From Gordonia soli NBRC 108243 (GTDB lineage Bacteria; Actinomycetota; Actinomycetes; Mycobacteriales; Mycobacteriaceae), in contig NZ_BANX01000008.1 of the NCBI RefSeq assembly GCF_000334455.1, positions 124,001 through 188,000 on the forward strand: DNA of 64,000 bases, given 5' to 3'. Shown here piece by piece: positions 39,617 to 47,384 of this stretch (positions are counted from its first letter, which is position 1; each line of letters opens with the position of its first letter). Position numbers and translations under genes: made by a program. Under the pieces are notes generated by a model. The model saw only the letters and a list, made by a program, of their open reading frames with translations, had not been told where the DNA came from and searched no databases.

Positions 39617-39972
39617 GGTGTGGACCCACTGTTGCGGGCTTGGCAGTTGTCGAAGTACCAAACGCCATCGGTTTGGACCCAGGTGCGTTGTCCGCCTGGA
39701 AAACCCGGGCCAGGTTGAGCAACGCGAACTTGCGCCGACGAGTCCGACTGCGCTGTGATCGTCACATCTACCGACGCGTGTGGATATGGTTTGTCGCCGA
39801 GCAGATCGCGCATCGAGGCGACATAGCGGGCCTGCGGGAAGCCGTCTTTGCACTTGGACGATCGGAACTGATAGGCGCTGGCGTAGTCGCCATGAAAAAC
39901 CGCGCTGTACATGTCGGCGACTCGGGCCTGCAGCTGTGCCTGCTCATCGAAATCATCGGTGGTCGGACGCAC
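39613..39972 (-). CDS. NTF2-like domain ORF, apparently missing its own N-terminus
   Basis: 119 residues from a GTG. LQARVADMYSAVFHGDYASAYQFRSSKCKDGF, then VDVTITAQSDSSAQVRVAQPG, then TWVQTDGVWYFDNC, is a typical exported lumazine/NTF2-like lipoprotein domain. Such proteins normally start with a signal or membrane helix, absent here. Instead the reading frame begins inside a porin remnant on the same strand but in a different frame. It may still be translated from the GTG, or be a broken gene. Confidence 0.45.
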   Translation of the reverse strand: MRPTTDDFDEQAQLQARVADMYSAVFHGDYASAYQFRSSKCKDGFPQARYVASMRDLLGDKPYPHASVDVTITAQSDSSAQVRVAQPGPGFPGGQRTWVQTDGVWYFDNCQARNSGSTP

Positions 39973-40265
39973 GTGCCCGCAGTTACCGCCGCGCGACCGG
40001 CGCCGGAGATCCGCGCCTCACCTCGCAGAGACAGGAATCCTTCACGCGTCCACGGCGACCGATTCAGCGGCGCGACACTACTCACCCGCTCCTGGGCTTT
40101 GATCGCGCTCACGCGCCACCCATCGGCGGTTACCTGCGACGCGGTGCGATCAGCAAACGAACTCGGCTCTGCCGCAGCCAGACCCGAACTACTCAGCGCC
40201 GCCACGACCGCCCCCGAGACCGCCACGCGACGATACGCGCGGCGAGGAAACCTACACCCAGCCAT
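39970..40265 (-). pseudogene. MspA-type porin, 5' fragment
   Basis: An ATG with TAGGTG before it opens a signal peptide (AVSGAVVAALSSSGLAAAEP) and then DGWRVSAIKAQERVSSVAPLNRSPWTREGFLSLRGEARISG, which follows the N-terminal pattern of MspA-family porins (V/L-D-G ... V-x-P-L-x-R-x-x-x-x-R-E-x-F-x-S). The similarity stops after about 98 codons, where GYQVGC-like sequence would be expected, and the frame continues as non-porin sequence. The break coincides with the start of 39613-39972. Confidence 0.6.
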
Positions 40266-40448
40266 CCGACACCTAACACTCGATCTTTGCGATAGTGAAT
40301 CGCAAGCAGATCACCATGAGCCTTCAAAATTCGCAACGACAAATCGGCCGTTTGTGATTTACGTGACAGAAGCTTCGTTCGTTCAAACGACAACAATGGT
40401 CTTGAGCGCTAATCAACCTGGACCTAAACATCGAGACACAACGAATCA

Positions 40449-40479
40449 TTGACTTCAAGTGAAGTTGAAGTTCTAACGT
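40449..40479 (+). promoter_or_regulatory. MerR-type promoter (19-bp spacer, palindromic operator)
   Basis: TTGACT (40449-40454) and TAACGT (40474-40479) are 19 bases apart, the overlong spacing used by MerR-family activators. Between and over them, ACTTCAA and TTGAAGT form a 7-6-7 inverted repeat. The -10 lies seven bases before the ATG of the ABC exporter. Confidence 0.65.
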
Positions 40480-40486
40480 CGTCGCC

Positions 40487-42418
40487 ATGAGCATGGAATC
40501 GGTGGCCTGGGACACCATGTACAAGTCGACGAACGCCCCGTCGCGGAAGCGTCTGCGCGGCGACCGACGATCGACGCTACGACGGATCATCCGGTTCGCC
40601 GCGCCTCACCGCACCCGACTCCTGGTGTTCGTCGGGCTCAGCGTGGTGGCGGCCGTTCTCACCGTCGTCACGCCGATCCTGGCCGGGCAGGTCGTCAACC
40701 TGATCACCGCAGGCGCCGACGCCCCGGCCACCGAGCGGTTCGGGCTGTCCACGTCGAACGCGATCGTCGTCATGGCGGTGGTGATCGCTGTCATCGCCCT
40801 CGCCGAGGCGGGCGTCGGGCTCGTGGTGCGCTGGCTGTCGGCAAACATCGGCGAAGGACTGATCTACGATCTCCGCCGAGCGGTCTTCGACCACGTGCAG
40901 AAGATGCCGGTCGCCTTCTTCACCCGCACCCGGACGGGTGCGTTGGTGAGTCGGCTCAACAACGACGTCATCGGAGCGCAGCGCGCCTTCAGCGACACCT
41001 TGTCGGGCGTGGTCTCCAATGCGGTCACACTGGCCCTGACGTTGACGGTGATGCTGGTGATCAGCTGGCAGATCACCCTGCTCGCGCTCGTCCTGCTCCC
41101 GGTCTTCGTCATCCCGGCACGTCGGATGGGTGCCCGGATGGCGAACCTGTCCCGGCAGGCCGCCGAGTACAACGCGATGATGTCGACGCAGATGACCGAG
41201 CGGTTCTCCGCCCCGGGCGCCACACTCGTCAAGCTGTTCGGCCGTCCCGATCGCGAGTCGACCGAGTTCGCCGACCGTGCCGACCGCGTCCGTTCCATCG
41301 GCGTCGACCGCGCGATGGTCCAGGCGATCTTCTACACCGCACTGATGTTGGTGTCGGCGTTGGCGCTGGCGCTGGTCTACGGGGTCGGCGGGGTCCTCGC
41401 GGTCGGACAGCATCTCGACGCCGGTGCGGTGGTGTCGCTGGCGTTGTTGCTGACCCGGATGTACGCCCCGTTGACGGCTCTGGCCAACGCGCGCGTCGAG
41501 ATCATGAGTGCGCTGGTGAGTTTCGAGCGCGTCTTCGAGGTGCTCGACCTCGAGCCGCTCATCTCGGATCGACCCGACGCCGGCGAACTCTCGCCCGGAC
41601 CGGTGTCGGTGCGCTTCGAGAACGTCGACTTCGGCTACCCGAGCGCCGACCGGGTGTCGCTGGCCTCGCTCGAGGAGGTCGCCGGCCTCGACACGCGAGG
41701 CGGACGGCAGGTCATCCACGACGTCTCCTTCGACGTCGAGCCCGGGCGGATGGTGGCACTCGTCGGCAGTTCGGGGGCGGGCAAGTCGACCATCGCGCAA
41801 CTCGCGACTCGTCTCTACGATGTCGACTCGGGTGCGATCCGGTTGAACGGCACCGACATCCGCGACGTCACGGCCGAATCGCTGCATCGGGGTGTCGGCC
41901 TGGTGACCCAGGACGGTCACCTCTTCCACGACACCGTCCGCGCGAACCTGCTGCTGGCCGACCCCGATGCGAGCGACGAGGACATCGCCACCGCGCTGCG
42001 CCGGGCGCGGCTCACCGAAGTCATCGACTCGCTGCCCGATGGTCTCGACACCGTGGTCGGCGAGCGCGGCTACCGGTTGTCCGGCGGAGAGCGCCAACGG
42101 ATCACGATCGCCCGACTGCTGCTCGCACATCCGTCGGTGGTGATCCTCGACGAGGCCACCGCTCACCTCGACTCCACGTCGGAGGCCGCGGTGCAGGACG
42201 CCCTGGGCGAAGCGCTGGAGGGGCGGACCGCGATCGTCATCGCACACCGGCTGTCGACGATCCGCGCCGCCGACGAGATCCTGGTGCTCGAGGACGGTCG
42301 GGTCGTCGAGCGTGGCAACCACCTGACGCTGCTGGCGCGCAACGGTCGCTACGCGCAGCTCTACCGAACCCAGTTCGCCGACGGTGACGACCAGCCGGAG
42401 GTCGGGCTGTCGGCGTGA
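40487..42418 (+). CDS. ABC-type exporter, fused membrane and ATPase domains
   Basis: 643 residues. A six-helix type I exporter domain spans about 35-330 and a nucleotide-binding domain about 370-620, with Walker A GSSGAGKST, Q-loop VTQDGHLF, signature LSGGERQR and Walker B VVILDEATAHLDS. It acts as a homo- or heterodimer to extrude drugs, lipids or peptides; no partner gene is nearby. The ATG at 40487 is seven bases after TAACGT, so the mRNA is likely leaderless, and the promoter has MerR-type geometry. The 3' end is duplicated downstream (see repeats at 42412 and 44217). Confidence 0.92.
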   Translation: MSMESVAWDTMYKSTNAPSRKRLRGDRRSTLRRIIRFAAPHRTRLLVFVGLSVVAAVLTVVTPILAGQVVNLITAGADAPATERFGLSTSNAIVVMAVVIAVIALAEAGVGLVVRWLSANIGEGLIYDLRRAVFDHVQKMPVAFFTRTRTGALVSRLNNDVIGAQRAFSDTLSGVVSNAVTLALTLTVMLVISWQITLLALVLLPVFVIPARRMGARMANLSRQAAEYNAMMSTQMTERFSAPGATLVKLFGRPDRESTEFADRADRVRSIGVDRAMVQAIFYTALMLVSALALALVYGVGGVLAVGQHLDAGAVVSLALLLTRMYAPLTALANARVEIMSALVSFERVFEVLDLEPLISDRPDAGELSPGPVSVRFENVDFGYPSADRVSLASLEEVAGLDTRGGRQVIHDVSFDVEPGRMVALVGSSGAGKSTIAQLATRLYDVDSGAIRLNGTDIRDVTAESLHRGVGLVTQDGHLFHDTVRANLLLADPDASDEDIATALRRARLTEVIDSLPDGLDTVVGERGYRLSGGERQRITIARLLLAHPSVVILDEATAHLDSTSEAAVQDALGEALEGRTAIVIAHRLSTIRAADEILVLEDGRVVERGNHLTLLARNGRYAQLYRTQFADGDDQPEVGLSA

Positions 42419-42474
42419 CGGCGGAAGGTCCCGGCACCCCACGAACGTCGGACTCCCGGTGCTACTCCCGGGCA
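42412..42474. repeat. Direct repeat R1 at left edge of 1.8 kb islet
   Basis: Begins with GGCGTGACGG, which includes the stop codon of the ABC exporter, then GGTCCC, then the 15 bases CCACGAACGTCGGAC (42439-42453) and ACTCCCGGTGCTACTCC. All of these recur in order at 44217-44288, with small insertions in the second copy. Confidence 0.65.
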
Positions 42475-42532
42475 GTACGAGCCTCTGTCGGTGGACGAGC
42501 AGAATATGAAGCCCCTGCGATGCCGGGCCCGG

Positions 42533-42564
42533 GAAAAAGTAAACCCGCCCCCAGAGGGGACGGG
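42533..42564 (-). terminator. Rho-independent terminator of the NYN gene
   Basis: Minus strand: CCCGTCCCC pairs with GGGGGCGGG (one G-U) around TCT, followed by TTTACTTTTT. A nine-bp stem and a clear U-tract make this the best intrinsic terminator in the window. It lies 89 bases beyond the stop of the NYN-domain gene. Confidence 0.8.
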
Positions 42565-42652
42565 CGGTATGCAGATATTGTTCCTCAGACTCGATCAAGT
42601 GCGCAAATTTGCGTGCGAGACGCTTCGAAGCGAATATTGCATCCAGCGGGTC

Positions 42653-43384
42653 TCACCATGGTGCAGGTTTGCGGATATTGCCAACAGGATCGGGTAGCTG
42701 GGCGGCGAAAAGATCGGCCGGCTGGAGCTGGTACCACCAGTGATTTCCCACGCCGTCTGTCGGCGCTCCGCTCAAACCGCCAGCGGTGTAGTTCTTCGTC
42801 GGGTTGATCAGACCAACCGGAACCAGACCGCGGACATGGGCGATCGGGAACTTCAGGTCGCTATCGTTGCTGATCACCACCGCCGCATCGACCGCATGGC
42901 TCATCACATCGACGAGCAGGTGCGACGCCACGTTGACATCCGAACCCTTCTCCTCCCTACGGGCCACCGAGACGAAGAACTGCGCATCCGGCTCATCGCC
43001 GCCCTGACCGTTCTTGATCATCACCGGCCACCCCGGACGAGCCACCACCGGCCGGCCCTTCCTGTCCTTGGTCGCCAACGGTGCCACCGCGGTACGTGAG
43101 ACGTAGTTTCCGTGCTCGATCACATTCACCGCTCCCGAGGCGGCCAGCGCCCGCAGATAGATCTCCTGCTCCTGGGCTCCGACCGCATTGTCACGACCGC
43201 TGATTCGGGCTGTGCAGTAGACCACCCGCTCCACCACCGGGACACCCCACCCCGACTGCGCCGCAATGACCGCCGCGGACAACGCACGCAGGTCCAACCA
43301 CCGCCACCCCGCCGGCGTCCCGTCGCACTGGAACTTGCTGCCGTAGTAAAGGTTGAACCCATCGATGTAGACACCCACACGCAT
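42653..43384 (-). CDS. NYN-domain (PIN-like) putative RNase, LabA-like
   Basis: 243 residues. [16 protein letters not shown] opens the domain with the conserved aspartate, and [23 protein letters not shown] supplies the S-x-D-x-D acidic cluster that binds metal in NYN/PIN ribonucleases. Members process RNA or act in defence and toxin systems; none is assigned. The ATG at 43384 is chosen from the domain boundary. It lies in a short islet between direct repeats, ends at a strong terminator, and has a membrane-protein gene upstream on the same strand. Confidence 0.8.
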   Translation of the reverse strand: MRVGVYIDGFNLYYGSKFQCDGTPAGWRWLDLRALSAAVIAAQSGWGVPVVERVVYCTARISGRDNAVGAQEQEIYLRALAASGAVNVIEHGNYVSRTAVAPLATKDRKGRPVVARPGWPVMIKNGQGGDEPDAQFFVSVARREEKGSDVNVASHLLVDVMSHAVDAAVVISNDSDLKFPIAHVRGLVPVGLINPTKNYTAGGLSGAPTDGVGNHWWYQLQPADLFAAQLPDPVGNIRKPAPW

Positions 43385-43520
43385 CGACCCATGATGTCCC
43401 ACTCCACGCCCTCACCACACTCACGCCGGTCCTGTACCCGTGGCGGGGCACCGCGAGCACTGAGGCGACACCACTCATACCTGTCGACCGCGCTAGCGGC
43501 TGAGCCGAGAACCACCCGGT

Positions 43521-43877
43521 TCAGTCCGGCGAAAAGCCCTTGTACTCAAGCACGAAGTAGAACCAGACCACCACGGTGCTGATCAGTAGGGACGCGATCA
43601 GAAACCAGCGGCCGAAATGGCGAGTCCGCGCAGAGAACAGCAGCGCGACTCCCGGGAGGTTCACCGTCAACCAGCTCAGTGTCCATGGCAACCAGTAGGT
43701 TGCCGTGAGAGGTCTCGAGATCGGAGTGGCCTCGACCTCCGGGAGATCTAACACGTGGCGCAAGAGCAGCGCCAACGGCAGCGGAGCCAGAAGGCCCACC
43801 ACGGCACCGACAGCCACACCAAAGACGATCCCTCGTCTGGATGCGACCGCCGGCGACTTCACCGCATGCCGGGACAT
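43521..43877 (-). CDS. Membrane protein of unknown function
   Basis: 118 residues with three hydrophobic segments (GIVFGVAVGAVVGLLAPLPLALLL, YWLPWTLSWLTVNLPGVALLFSA, WFLIASLLISTVVVWFYFVLEY). No family recognised. The ATG at 43877 gives a start just before the first helix. Carried on the islet upstream of the NYN-domain gene, 136 bases away. Confidence 0.5.
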   Translation of the reverse strand: MSRHAVKSPAVASRRGIVFGVAVGAVVGLLAPLPLALLLRHVLDLPEVEATPISRPLTATYWLPWTLSWLTVNLPGVALLFSARTRHFGRWFLIASLLISTVVVWFYFVLEYKGFSPD

Positions 43878-43986
43878 CAGCCCATCGTCGCAGCCACCTA
43901 CTCGCCACCACGCACGCGACACCCCAGTCCGGCAGTCAGTGATGCATGATCAGGCGGCCGCGGGACTTCCACCGCCTGGCGTGACT

Positions 43987-44200
43987 CTAGTGGTCGTGTC
44001 GCCTAGTGATCTTGTTCGGCAGTTGGTTTCGCGCCTGCTTGAGTAAGGTGTCTCGCTCCGCTGGGGTGAGATTTGCTGCGACTTCAGCTGAAAGGGCATC
44101 GTCAATCTGGTGCCAGGTGACGGTGGGTTCGAGGTCCAACAGCACGGTGAGTAGCTGGCCAGGAAGCGCATCGCTGGTTGCGGCTGGGGCAGCCAGACTG
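43987..44200 (-). pseudogene. Fragment of an unknown helical protein
   Basis: The frame ending at 43987 encodes LLTVLLDLEPTVTWHQIDDA, then ALSAEVAANLTPAERDTLL and KQARNQLPNKITRRHDH, a plausible helical C-terminus. Its beginning runs into the flanking repeat at 44217 with no suitable start, so it looks truncated by the islet boundary. Confidence 0.3.
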
Positions 44201-44216
44201 GAGACGCCACAGTGAC

Positions 44217-44288
44217 GGCGTGACGGTCCCCGCACGCCACGAACGTCGGACGAACGCGGACTCCCGATGGCTACTGGCTACTCCGGGG
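44217..44288. repeat. Direct repeat R2 at right edge of 1.8 kb islet
   Basis: Partner of 42412-42474. It keeps GGCGTGACGG, GGTCCC, CCACGAACGTCGGAC (44237-44251), ACTCCCG and GGCTACTCC in the same order, and ends against the stop of the membrane gene at 44278. Since its first ten bases copy the end of the ABC exporter gene, it looks like a duplicated insertion target. Confidence 0.65.
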
Positions 44289-44508
44289 AGTCCCCCGACA
44301 CCGGTGCCGGGCGCTTGCGGATCTGCAACACCACCAGCACGACGTTGACGACGATCACCGCGATGCCGATGCCCACCCAGACCCACCGGCTGTCCTGCCA
44401 CCACGAGACGATCAGCACTGTGACACAGGCGATCAGGATGACCGAGCCGAGGATCGTCAGGCCCCGCGAGAATGCCTGCGCCGCGCGGCGTGAACCGTCC
44501 AGACTCAC
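44278..44508 (-). CDS. Small two-helix membrane protein
   Basis: 76 residues with two helices (GLTILGSVILIACVTVLIVSWW and VWVGIGIAVIVVNVVLVVLQI) and basic ends. Its GTG overlaps the stop of the acyl-CoA dehydrogenase gene (GTGA), so they are co-translated. Function unknown. Confidence 0.6.
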   Translation of the reverse strand: MSLDGSRRAAQAFSRGLTILGSVILIACVTVLIVSWWQDSRWVWVGIGIAVIVVNVVLVVLQIRKRPAPVSGDSPE

Positions 44509-45692
44509 CGGAAGGCATCCTTACCGGTGAGCGCCTTGCCGATCATCAGCTGGTGCATCTCGCTGGTGCCCTCGTAGGTCAGCACCGACTCCAGGTTGTT
44601 GGCGTGCCGGATGACCGGGTACTCCAGAGTGATCCCGTTGGCGCCCAGAATGGTTCGGCACTCGCGCGCGATGGCGATCGCCTCGCGGACGTTGTTGAGC
44701 TTGCCGAGGCTGATCTGTTCGGGACGGAGCGTGCCCGCATCTTTGCGGCGTCCCAGGTGCAGCGCCAGCAGATGAGCCTTGCCCAGCTCGACCGCCATGT
44801 CCGCCAGCTTCGCCTGGGTAAGCTGATATCCCGACAGCGACTTGTCGAAGACCTCGCGATCGTCGGCGTAGGACAACGCGGTCTCCAGGCAGTCGCGCGC
44901 GGCGCCCACCGCGCCGAAGACGATGCCGAAGCGGGCCTCGTTCAGACAACTCAGCGGTCCCTTGAGTCCCTCGACTCCGGGCAGCATCGCCGATGCCGGC
45001 AGCCGGACATCCTCCAACACCAGTTCGGCCGTCACCGACGCACGCAGCGACAGCTTCTTGGTGATCTCCGATGCACTGAAGCCCGGGGTGTTCGTCGGCA
45101 CAACGAATCCGCGCACGCCGCGCGATCCCTCCTCGAGATCGGTGCGCGCCCACACCACGGCGACGTCGGCGACGCTGCCGTTGGTGATCCACATCTTGGA
45201 GCCGTTGAGCACCCAGTCGTCGCCATCCCGCTTGGCGGACGTGCGCATGCCCGCCGGATTGGAGCCGAAGTCGGGTTCGGTGAGTCCGAAGCAGCCCAGC
45301 GCCTCGCCGCGCGCCATCCGCGGCAACCACTCCTCGCGCTGCTCCTCGCTACCGAACGCACGGATCGCGAACATCGACAGCGATCCCTGCACCGACACGA
45401 AGCTCCGCAGACCGCTGTCGACAGCCTCGAGCTCCAAGCAGGCGAGGCCGTAGCTCGTCGCCGACGTCCCGGCACATCCGTAGCCGTCGAGGTGCATGCC
45501 GAACACGCCGATCTCACCGAGTTCGGCGGCGACCTCGCGGACCGGCAACTCGCCGGACTCGAACCACTCCGCCACATGCGGGCGCAGACGCTTGCGGCCC
45601 AGCTCACGGACGGTATCGGCGATGGCACGCTCGTCGTCGTCGATCAGGTCGTCGAGCCCGAACAACTCGTTCACGGACTGGGATGTGCTCAC
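44505..45692 (-). CDS. Acyl-CoA dehydrogenase, glutaryl-CoA dehydrogenase type (FadE7-like)
   Basis: 395 residues, FAD-dependent. CFGLTEPDFGSNPAGMRT and WVLNGSKMWITNGSVADV are FAD-contacting motifs, and TILGANGITLEYPVIRHANN followed by VLTYEGTSEMHQLMIGKAL carries the catalytic glutamate in the YEGT motif with the Arg-His region typical of glutaryl-CoA dehydrogenases. It would oxidise (and perhaps decarboxylate) glutaryl-CoA in lysine or tryptophan breakdown. The GTG at 45692 has GGAGG five bases upstream. FadE7 (Rv0400c) lies near fgd1 in M. tuberculosis, as I recall. Confidence 0.88.
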   Translation of the reverse strand: MSTSQSVNELFGLDDLIDDDERAIADTVRELGRKRLRPHVAEWFESGELPVREVAAELGEIGVFGMHLDGYGCAGTSATSYGLACLELEAVDSGLRSFVSVQGSLSMFAIRAFGSEEQREEWLPRMARGEALGCFGLTEPDFGSNPAGMRTSAKRDGDDWVLNGSKMWITNGSVADVAVVWARTDLEEGSRGVRGFVVPTNTPGFSASEITKKLSLRASVTAELVLEDVRLPASAMLPGVEGLKGPLSCLNEARFGIVFGAVGAARDCLETALSYADDREVFDKSLSGYQLTQAKLADMAVELGKAHLLALHLGRRKDAGTLRPEQISLGKLNNVREAIAIARECRTILGANGITLEYPVIRHANNLESVLTYEGTSEMHQLMIGKALTGKDAFR

Positions 45693-45784
45693 TGCGTCCT
45701 CCACGACTCCGACACTGTGTGTCTTATTTGCTCCGGTCTCGTCACCACCGATGGCGCCGCGCCGACGCCGGTGGTGTCCCGACG

Positions 45785-46120
45785 TCAGCCACCGACGATG
45801 ATCACGACGGCGATCAATACTGCCACCACCACTATCGCAGCGATGACGCCCAGCACGGGCAGCGGTCCGGGTAACTCGCCGTCGGTCTCCAGGGCAGCGG
45901 CCGTCCGGCGCCAGCGATACGCACCGAGAAGCGCGATCCCGGCGCCGACGACGACCATCAGCAGACCGGCACCCAGCTCGAGTGCTGGGTGGAGTTCCTG
46001 CGGCGCGATGAAGACGATCCCGACCCCTCCGGCCATGAACCCGAGCGCGGTGCGGATCCAGGCGAGCACGGTTCGTTCGGCGGCCAGGGTGAAGCGGGCA
46101 TCCACGGGATGGCGACGCAC
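45785..46120 (-). CDS. DUF202 (YidH-type) membrane protein
   Basis: About 111 residues. VDARFTLAAERTVLAWIRTALGFMAGGVGIVF is the DUF202 signature, with two further helices (ALELGAGLLMVVVGAGIALLGAYRW; VLGVIAAIVVVAVLIAVVIIVG). Start uncertain: there is no ATG, and GTG 46120 or 46105 are the options. It follows the lipase gene by about 60 bases on the same strand. Confidence 0.7.
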   Translation of the reverse strand: MRRHPVDARFTLAAERTVLAWIRTALGFMAGGVGIVFIAPQELHPALELGAGLLMVVVGAGIALLGAYRWRRTAAALETDGELPGPLPVLGVIAAIVVVAVLIAVVIIVGG

Positions 46121-46181
46121 CGCTTCGTGCGCCGGCGCGTCGGTCGTCTGGATCTGATCGGCGGGCCCGTCCCCAGGGGAC

Positions 46182-47156
46182 TCAGCCGGCCCGCTGGTCC
46201 TTCCGGTGGTCAGCGTCCTTGGCCTCTCGGATCGCGCGGGTGGCGAAGGCAGCGGTCGCCTGGATGGCGTTGAGCGTCTCCGGGTGCCGCGCTCCCAGCA
46301 CCGGGAACGCGTGCACCTGCCACGAGTAGCTGTGGGCGACCGCCTCGACACCGGCATCGTCCAGGAGCTCGACGAGTTCGATGACGTCGGGTTCCAGCAT
46401 CTCACCCTCGGCCGTGATGATGATGGTGGGCGGGAACTTCGCGGGATCGATCTCTTGCACGCGGCGTCGGCCCGACAGCGGTATCGGCCCCTTGTCGAAC
46501 TGCGGCGCCAGGCGGGCCATCTTTCCCTTGGGCAGGTAGGCGTCGGACTTGCTGGATCGGTCCGGGTTGGTGCCCAGGTCGAGGTCGAGGAGCGGCGAGA
46601 AACCGACGAAGGCGGTCGGGCGCGGCAGACCCTGTTCGGCTGCGGCCTCGACGATCTTGGCGGCCAGGTATCCGCCTGCCGAGTCGCCGGCGACCACGAC
46701 GTGACGGTAGCCGCGATCATGGATCAGCTCGCGATAGGCATCGACGGCATCGACGACCGAGGTGCCGACTCCTGCACTGGGCAGCTGGCGGTACTCCAGC
46801 GAGAACACGGGCAGCTCGAGCGACTTGGAGAGTCGGGCCGCGATGGATCGGTGGGTGCCGAGACCGCACACGACGAACGCGCCACCGTGCAGGTAGAGGA
46901 CGGCCGTGTCGCTGTCGCGGCGCGACGGCCCGGTCGGCATGGCCAGCTCGACGGGACGACCACCGAGGGTCATCTGCTCACGGACCACACCCTTGGGGCT
47001 GGGTCCCACGGCGAAGAATCGGTCGATGAGGAACAGTCCCGCCAGACCTGCGCGGTTGATCGGCCACAGCGCGAGCGTGGGCTTGAGGATCAGGCGAGCG
47101 CCGAGCCACATCGGGTACGACACCAGGCTGGGCCTGCGGTGATGGACTATCGGCAT
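46182..47156 (-). CDS. Hormone-sensitive-lipase family esterase
   Basis: 324 residues, alpha/beta hydrolase. YLHGGAFVVCGLGTHRSIAARLSK contains the HGG oxyanion hole, VVVAGDSAGGYLA the GDSAG nucleophile elbow, and a late histidine in HSYSWQVHAFPV completes the triad, with IIITAEGEMLEPD carrying the acid. This is the HSL/LipN type acting on short acyl esters. The N-terminal ~60 residues (LGARLILKPTLALWPINRAGLAGLFLIDRF) form a hydrophobic cap. GAGGAG precedes the ATG. It is divergent from the NRPS gene. Confidence 0.88.
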   Translation of the reverse strand: MPIVHHRRPSLVSYPMWLGARLILKPTLALWPINRAGLAGLFLIDRFFAVGPSPKGVVREQMTLGGRPVELAMPTGPSRRDSDTAVLYLHGGAFVVCGLGTHRSIAARLSKSLELPVFSLEYRQLPSAGVGTSVVDAVDAYRELIHDRGYRHVVVAGDSAGGYLAAKIVEAAAEQGLPRPTAFVGFSPLLDLDLGTNPDRSSKSDAYLPKGKMARLAPQFDKGPIPLSGRRRVQEIDPAKFPPTIIITAEGEMLEPDVIELVELLDDAGVEAVAHSYSWQVHAFPVLGARHPETLNAIQATAAFATRAIREAKDADHRKDQRAG

Positions 47157-47384
47157 CTCTCGCTCCTCTCCCGACCGTCGCGCCCTACCGGTTCGGAAGG
47201 CGTATCTGGTGCGAAGCTACACCGCCCGGACCACGGAATCCGCACTATCGGCCAGGTTTCGCGGGACAGCTCACCGGTCGGAGAGGGCGGAGACCCACGA
47301 CACTGATTGTTCACATGCGTCCCAGATACTGCTATCCCGATTTGGCTAGATTTACTCGTGTCGAGGAAAGGATGTCGGTGTCGC

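Noticed and set aside
40577..42598. A 673-codon open frame antisense to the ABC exporter
   Set aside because: The protein is a low-complexity R/H/Q/D-rich shadow with no domain, while the exporter on the plus strand has all ABC motifs.
42412..44288. tRNA-targeted integrative element
   Set aside because: No tRNA gene lies at either end and no integrase is present; the duplicated target is the end of an ABC exporter gene.
45785..46720. A 311-codon gene covering DUF202 and half of the lipase
   Set aside because: Only the last ~111 residues are a real DUF202 protein; the first part is the lipase read in another frame.
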